A program made the position numbers and the translations under genes. A stretch of DNA of 64,000 nucleotides from Rugalucina vietnamica (Eukaryota; Mollusca; Bivalvia; Lucinida; Lucinidae), in contig OZ024874.1 of the NCBI GenBank assembly GCA_964017185.1, forward strand, positions 56,680,356 through 56,744,355, read 5' to 3'. This document shows, piece by piece, positions 57,930 to 64,000 of this stretch. Every line of letters starts with the position of its first letter. The first letter of the stretch is position 1. The notes below the pieces were generated by a model. That model did not search any database. It was given only the letters and a program-made list of their open reading frames with translations, and had not been told where the DNA came from.

Positions 57930-58245
57930 TTGTTGACTGGGACATTAAGCCTCTATACAAACAAACAACACGGTGTCAGTGAGATCGAACCTTACATGTT
58001 TTTGATTCAGAGTGGATGCTTTACCACTGGGTCACCATATTCAAAATTCCTATGTAATATATGTTTTACATATGTGACCATGAGCATACAGGCAAGTCAC
58101 CAGTGGATCACCATACTCAAAAAACCTTACTGTGCCATATGCGAAAAAGGTTTTACATACTTGACCATGAGCAAACAGGCAAGTCACCAGAGGATCACCA
58201 TACTACAAATACCTAATAATGTCCTATGCAAAAAGGCTATGTAGA
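57930..58245 (+). repeat. Short tandem duplication, about 90-bp units
   Basis: Two and a half units repeat ACCATGAGCATACAGGCAAG, TCACCAGTGGATCACCATAC and a GTTTTACATAC segment with substitutions. The 104-codon frame through them (ending at 58244) is repetitive and not supported as a gene. A GTTGACTGGGACATTAAGCC SINE-tail-like block precedes them. Confidence 0.6.
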
Positions 58246-58279
58246 AAACTTATGATTATGAGAATCCACTTTCATTTGA

Positions 58280-58453
58280 ACTGCGGCGCAAGAAAACCTC
58301 TCTTTAGCCAATATACGGTCTTCACAGTCTCATAAGTTAGATGCTTGAAATTTCAGATTCTAAAAGATCTATTTTATGATCTGTGTAGAGAAAACAAAGG
58401 CCCTGATCTTTGTTTAAGAATAGACTAAATCTGGTTTTTGTATGACGTAGCTC
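58280..58453. mobile_element. MITE D, degenerate copy
   Basis: Left ACTGCGGCGCAAGAAAACC, right CTGGTTTTTGTATGACGTAG-CTC; the body includes GCTTGAAATTTCAGATTC and AGAAAACAAAGGCCCTGATC. Confidence 0.6.
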
Positions 58454-58560
58454 ATTTTATAAGTGTTTCCTTGTTCCAAGTTCAACACTGTATGTATATA
58501 TTTGAATGTTTTTGTCAGTGAGCACGCACTGTAAAGACTCTGCCCACCTTGAGAATTTTT

Positions 58561-60044
58561 AGCTCACCTAAGCCGAAGGCTCACAAGGTGAGCTTATAGG
58601 ATGGCCATGCTCCGTTGTCTGTCCATCGTCGTTGTTCGTCATCCGTTGTCCGTCGTCTTCCACCCACAATTTCAAAGATTTTCTCCTCTGAAACCGCTTG
58701 GCCAATCAAAGCCAAACTTCTAGTGCAGCATCCTTAGGAAGGGGCAACAAAAGTTTATATAAATGGTCTAGGTCACATGACCAAGATGGCCACCATGGCT
58801 ATAAATAGCAATAACTTTTAAAAATCTTCTCCAGAACCAGATGGCCTATGATTTTGAAACTTGGCATGAATCATCAGGGTAATGCGCTATACAAAGTTTA
58901 TATAAATCATGACCCTGGGATGATCTTGACCTATTTTATGGCAAGGTCAACTTAGGTTGCCTATGCCTTTGTAAATTGAATGGGGAAAAGTTGGAAAATG
59001 TTGTTCAATGCCAGAAAACATACTGGAAATGAGCCAATGGACAGAATACTTAAGTTCATGAAAAAAATTGACCCCAAGGGCTTGTCTGCCCCTGCCCCAG
59101 GGCTAAATACATGTATATAACATCATCTTCTCTGAAACCGTTGGCCAATCAATGCCAAATGTCATATGGAGCATCCTTAGGAAGTGGGATGAAGAGTCTA
59201 TATAAATGGTTTAGGTCACATGACCAAGATGGCCACCATGGCTATAAATAGCAAAAACCTTAAAAAATCTTCTTCTTCAGAACCAGAAGGCCTATTATTT
59301 TGAAACTTGGTATAAAGCATCAGGGAAAGGAGCCCTACAAAGTCTTTATAAATCATGACCTTTGGATGACCTTGACCTATTTTACGGCAAGGTCAACTTA
59401 GGCCACCTGTGCAATTGAATGAGGAAAAGCAAGAAAATAATGTTCAGTGGGAGAAAACGTGCTGGAAATGAAGAAATGGACAGAATATATATGTTTTAGA
59501 AACAATTTTGGCCCAAGGTGGTTGGCTGCCCCTGCCTTGGGGCTAAAAACATGTATTATATTGTAATCTTCAAACATCATCTTTTTTGAAACCCCTTGGC
59601 CAATCAAAGCCATACTTCATATTGATGATCCTTAGAAGGTGGGAATGCAAGTTTATGTAAATAGTCCAGGTCACATGACCAAGATGGCCACCATGACTGT
59701 AAGTAGCAAAAACTTTTAAAAATCTTCTCCAGAACTATAAGCCATATGATTTTGAAACTTGGCATGAAGCATAAAGGAAATGAGCTCTACAAAGTTTATA
59801 TAAATCATGACCCCGGGATGACCTTGACCTATTTTATGACAAGGTCAACTATGCATTTGAATGGGGAAAAGCGGAAAAATGGCTTTAATGTGAAAAACTT
59901 GCTGGGAATGTCTAAAATGGACAGAAAGTTTATTTTTTTATTGTCTGCCCATGCCCCAGGACCATGCGCAAGGACTTGTAGGAAAATACTCAAGTTTTTT
60001 TACAAGATCTCAGGTGAGCATTTACAGGACCATTGGTCCTCTGG
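58561..60044 (+). mobile_element. Element A, complete copy
   Basis: Head AGCTCACCTAAGCCGAAGGC with TCACAAGGTGAGCT; degenerate GTCC tract; three modules with CTATAAATAG or decayed forms; tail TCTCAGGTGAGCATTTACAG, GACCATTGGTCC and CTGG-TT. Confidence 0.85.
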
Positions 60045-60143
60045 TTTCAGTGTGATATGTTTTAAGCCATTAGCTTATGAAGAGTTTAAAACTGATCTTC
60101 ATATTGATTTATAACCACTAAAATGAAATTCCACCATATTTTT

Positions 60144-62100
60144 AGCTCACCTGAGCCGTTAGGCTCACAAGGTGAGCTTATAGGATGGCCATGATCCGGC
60201 GTCCGTCCGTCCGTCGACCGTCCACAATTTCAAAGATCTTCTCCTCTGAAACCACTTGGCCAATCACAGCCAAATTTTATACGAAGCATCTATAGGAAGG
60301 GGGGAACCAATGTGTATATAAATAATCCAGGTCACGTGACCAAGATGGCCGCCATGCCCATATATGGTAAAAACCTTTAAAAATCTTCTTCTCCAGAACC
60401 CAAAGGCCTAGGATCTTGAAAGTTGGCATGTAGCATAAGTGACTCAAGGTCCACAATTTGTATATAAATAATGACCTTAGGATGACCTTGACCTATTTTA
60501 CGGCAAGGTCAACATAGGTCGCCAATGCATTTGAATGGGGAAAACTTTTAAAATGTCATTTAAAGTGAAAGTCTTGCAAGAAATGGGCAGTAGGGCTGAA
60601 TATTTATGATTCTGAAACAAACTGGACCCAGGGACTCATATGCCCCCACCCCAGGGCAATATACATGTATATCTCCATAATATTCAAACATCATCTCCTC
60701 TGAAACCGCTTGGCCAGTCGAAGCCAAATTTTATATGAAGCATCTATAGGAAGGGGGAACCAATGTGTATATAAATAATACAGGTCACATGACCAAGATG
60801 GCCGCCATGCCCATATATGGTAAAGACCTTTAAAAATCTTCTTCTCCAGAACCCAAAAGCCTAGGATCTTGAAACTTGGCATGTAGCATAAGTGACTCAA
60901 GGTTCACAATGTGTATATAAATAATGACCTTAGGATGACCTTGACGGCAAGGTCAACATAGGTCGCCAATGCATTTGAATGGGGAAAACTTTTAAATGTC
61001 ATTTAAAGTGAATGTCTTGCAGGAAATGGACAGTAGGTCTGAATATTAATGATTCTGAAAAAAATGGACCCCAGGGGCTCATCTGCCCCCACCCCGGGGC
61101 AATATACATGTATATCTCCATAATATTCAAACATCTTCTCCTCTGAAACCACTTGGCGAATCAAAGCCAAATTTTATGTGAAGCATCTATGGAATGGGTG
61201 AATTAATGTATATATAAATTATCTAGTGCACATGACCAAGATGGCTGCCATGCCCATATATGGTAAAAACCCTTCAAAAATCTTCTTCTCCGAATCTGGT
61301 GGACCAATTTCAAAGAAACTTGGCATAAAGCACCAATGGCTGAAGTTCTACAATGTATATATAAATCATGACCCTGTGGTGACCTTGACCTATTTTACGA
61401 CAAGGTCAACATAGATCGCCAATGCATTGGAATGAGAAAAACTTTTAAAAAGTCATTTGAGGTGAAAATCTTGCAGGAAATGGGTAGTAGGACTAAATAT
61501 TAATGATTCTGAAAAAAAATGGACCTAAGGGCTCATATGCCCACACCCCGGGGCAACATACATGTATATTACCATAATATTCAAACATCTTCTCCTCTAA
61601 AACCACTTAGCCAATTGAAGCCAAATTTTATGTGAAGCATCTATAGGATGGGGGAACCAATGTGTATATTAATAATCTAGGTCACATGACCAAGATGGCC
61701 GCCATGCCCATATATGGTAAAAACCCTTCAAATATCTTCTTCTCTGAAACCAATAGATTGATTTCAATGAAACTTGGTGTGAAGCATCCATGCTTAAAGT
61801 ACTACAATGTATATATAAATCATGACCCTGTGATGACCTTTACCAAGTTTATGGCAGGGTCAACATGGGTTGCCTATGCATTTGAATGGGAAAAACTGTT
61901 AAAATGTCATTTGAAGGGAAAAGCCAGCAAGAGCCAAGAAATTGGCAAATGGACAGAATATTGATTATTCTGAAAAAAGGAAAAGCGCCCAAGGGCTTCA
62001 TCTGCCCCTGCACTGGGGTTAAATACCATAATATTCAAACATGTTTATTGGTATATGCAGCAGACTCAGGTGAGTGTTTAGAGGACCATTGGTTCTCTGG
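60144..62100 (+). mobile_element. Element A, complete copy
   Basis: Head AGCTCACCTGAGCCGTTAGG with CTCACAAGGTGAGCT; about four modules, each with CCATATATGG. The first carries GGTCACGTGACC instead of GGTCACATGACC. Tail ACTCAGGTGAGTGTTTAGAG and CTGG-TT. It begins only about 100 bp after the previous A element. Confidence 0.85.
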
Positions 62101-62109
62101 TTAACATTA

Positions 62110-62530
62110 AGATGTTACATATGTTACCATTTGTTACCATACTGAGCATACTTGCAAATCACAGGCCTTTTGTTTTAGGACACTAAACATGTATTTGCCA
62201 TGATAAGTTGTGTAAAATAGAACTTATTGATTTACAAAAACATGTAAAATTAATTCATATTGATTTTTTTTTCATGAAACACATATTTTCAGCTCACTAT
62301 GACTCTCGTTGAAAACATAAAGTTATTTCAACAAAAAGAAATATGATCATTTGGTTTTGCCTAATAGCCAAAAAGAGCTATCGTTCAGTAAATAATCCTG
62401 CAATTGCAACTAATGTAGGGTTTTGTCTTCAACAGGAGTCCATTTTGGCACCAGCTTTTTACCATAAAAATAGGGTTGTACTATAAAGTGTAGTATATCT
62501 TGTATATAAAAGGTCCTTGAAAGTCACTTT
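62110..62530. other. Stretch without recognisable gene
   Basis: AT-rich spacer between two A elements; it shows no exon, tandem repeat or matched repeat. Confidence 0.5.
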
Positions 62531-62533
62531 TTT

Positions 62534-63083
62534 AGCTCACCTGAGCCGAAGGCTCACAGGTGAGCTTATAGTATACCCATGCTCCGACGTCCATCCGTCG
62601 TCTGTCCGTCCATCCCTCCCTCAGTCGTCCGTCGTTCACAATTTCAAAGATCTTCTCCTCTGAAACCGCTTGGCCAATCAAAGCCAAACTTCATGTGGAG
62701 CATCCTTAGGAAGGGGGAACAAAAGTTTATATAAATGGTCCAGGTCACATGACAAAGATGGCCGCCATGGCTATAAATAGCAAAAACCTTTAAAATTCTT
62801 CTTCTCCAGAACCAGTGGGCCGATTTCCACGAAACTTGGTATGTAGCATCGAGACGCTGGCCCATCATAGTTTATATAAATCATGACCCTAGGATGACTT
62901 TGACCTATTTTACGGCAAGGTCAACTTAGGTCGCCAATGCATTTGAATGGGAAAAAAATTCAAAATGCTATTTAATGGGTAAAACGTACTGGGAATAGGC
63001 AAATGGACAGATGAATTATGTTAATGGAAAATTTTAGCCCCTCGGGGGTTGTCTGCCCCTGCCCCGGGGCTATATACATGTAC
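62534..63083 (+). mobile_element. Element A, 3'-truncated copy
   Basis: Head AGCTCACCTGAGCCGAAGGC with TCACAGGTGAGCT, a GTCC-type tract and one module with GGCTATAAATAGC. It ends after CTATATACATGTACG, where another repeat begins. Confidence 0.8.
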
Positions 63084-64000
63084 GTAGGCTGTCCGGAAAG
63101 TTTTGAGACTGTGTCTATATCTCAATAACCAAGGCCGTCGTCGACGGTCCGGCCGGTCCGGCTATGGCCGGACCACTTTGGCCGAAAATGGTTTCGGCCG
63201 GACCACAATTTTCGATTATTCGGCCGAAAATGTATTTTTTTGAAGGGTTAAGAAATCAACTGCACTAGCGCGTGAAAGACGGTCGCTATAAAAACAATCA
63301 TGAAAATGACACCTGCATTAAAGACAGATATTGCCATTATTGGATTGTTTGTCCAACGGATTATCGTTTAAAGTGAAGGTGCATAAAGCGTTCCTTAATT
63401 CTTAGTGAATAAAACCGATTCTCTTTGATCTTAAAACAATTTTAAAAAAGTGTAAAGCTGCATAAGTTTCACAGTTGAAATTACAGAAAATACTTAGTTA
63501 ACATATTTTTACAATAACCCAATCACCGTTTATAATTATATTGCATTAAATCAAACAACATGCCGAAAAATCGTTTACATATAAAATTTTCATAAACATT
63601 ATTTTCTTCATATTCCAAAATTTGTTAAAACGTGCAAGTTATTCTTTCATCATGAATATACCGCCTGTTCCTAATCAACCGACGTCTTTCAAATTCCATT
63701 GAGCGTTCCTTTGGCAAGGTAAATCCTGTGAATAGGAGCTTTCAGGCTTCATGGTTTTCGAACAAGACATGGTTTCATCATAATGAAACCTATAAAATAA
63801 GCAGCGCTTCAAGCGCAAAAATTGTCCCAAAGTGCAATAAAATCGTCTCTACGGACGTCTGGAAATATAAAATTTTATTGGCGGGAGAGATCCCCAGAAC
63901 CCCCCTTACAACAGGGGAAATGCCCCTCTCGTGCTCTCCCCCAACTCATCTCGTGCCATCGGCACCCGTAAAGCGTCTTTGATGTTTCATGGCCGGACCA
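63084..64000 (+). mobile_element. Candidate transposon N, running off the window
   Basis: TAGGCTGTCCGGAAAGTTTT-GAGACT at the start resembles Tc1/mariner-type terminal sequence. From 63.14 kb, CGTCGTCGACGGTCCGGCCG and further GGCCGGACCA motifs occur, and the window ends in ATGGCCGGACCA. The 84-codon frame at 63728-63982 contains a block shared with 7.9 kb. A degenerate copy of the GTCCGG/GGACCAC start lies at 3.86-3.93 kb. No transposase motif is visible. Confidence 0.45.

Noticed and set aside
57930-58244. 104-codon ORF with Cys/His-like spacing (CFTTGSPYS.., CAICEKG..)
   Set aside because: It looked like a zinc finger at first, but it follows about 90-bp tandem units with no consistent C-x2-C/H-x3-H pattern.

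Overview
The window reads as nuclear DNA of an invertebrate animal, most likely a bivalve mollusc. It is AT-rich, has spliced exons with GT/AG borders, tRNA-derived SINEs, a non-LTR retrotransposon, and very dense non-autonomous repeats of a kind I associate with bivalve genomes. The species cannot be fixed from the sequence. Almost every long open reading frame is a by-product of tandem repeats; only one host gene is recognisable.

The host gene lies on the + strand between about 25.35 and 43.4 kb. It belongs to the MBT-repeat Polycomb family with an FCS zinc finger (MBTD1/L3MBTL2 type). I can place a candidate acidic exon, the FCS finger exon, a linker exon, three exons of MBT repeat 1, two exons of MBT repeat 3 (present twice, identical) and two exons of MBT repeat 4. 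The locus looks broken as given: a 35-base duplication, two frameshifts, two in-frame stops, no visible MBT2 exons, no visible second half of MBT4, and a duplicated exon pair whose length is not a multiple of three.

Layout: 0.3-4.9 kb holds a MITE, a SINE, two CCATGG-rich minisatellites, an array of hairpin-forming repeats and a candidate inverted-repeat element. 5-7.5 kb holds element A (minus strand) and MITE F. 7.5-10.4 kb is largely featureless. 10.4-11.1 kb is a GA-rich minisatellite, followed by a small coiled-coil ORF at 11.65 kb. 12.6-15.05 kb is a long inverted-repeat element with element C and MITE pieces inside. 16.4-24.4 kb is element G, split by a 5.8-kb long-inverted-repeat element (M) that itself carries a hAT-type MITE (L). 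25-43.4 kb is the MBT gene, with elements I, A and B in its introns and a 4.5-kb tandem duplication. 43.6-62.1 kb is nested repeats (H, A, F, J, G), including a 5'-truncated LINE inserted in an A element and a LINE ORF1-like fragment. 56.9-57.6 kb has two weak exon candidates. 62.5-64 kb has a truncated A element and the start of another transposon.

The most striking pattern is structural. Five repeat families with unrelated interiors (A, B, C, G, I) share one plan, and a sixth (H) shows the same head: a T-run, a head hairpin, a GTCC/GTCTG-like microsatellite, tandem core repeats, a short segment exactly complementary to the first 10-16 bases of the head, and a 3' tail that in A, G and I ends CTGG or CTAG before TT. 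The head and tail sequences differ between families but always match each other. This fits Helentron-associated (HINE/pearl-like) rolling-circle elements, and suggests a set of separately matched end pairs. The core repeats of A, B and C also carry dense nuclear-receptor, E-box, YY1-like and MADS-type motifs.
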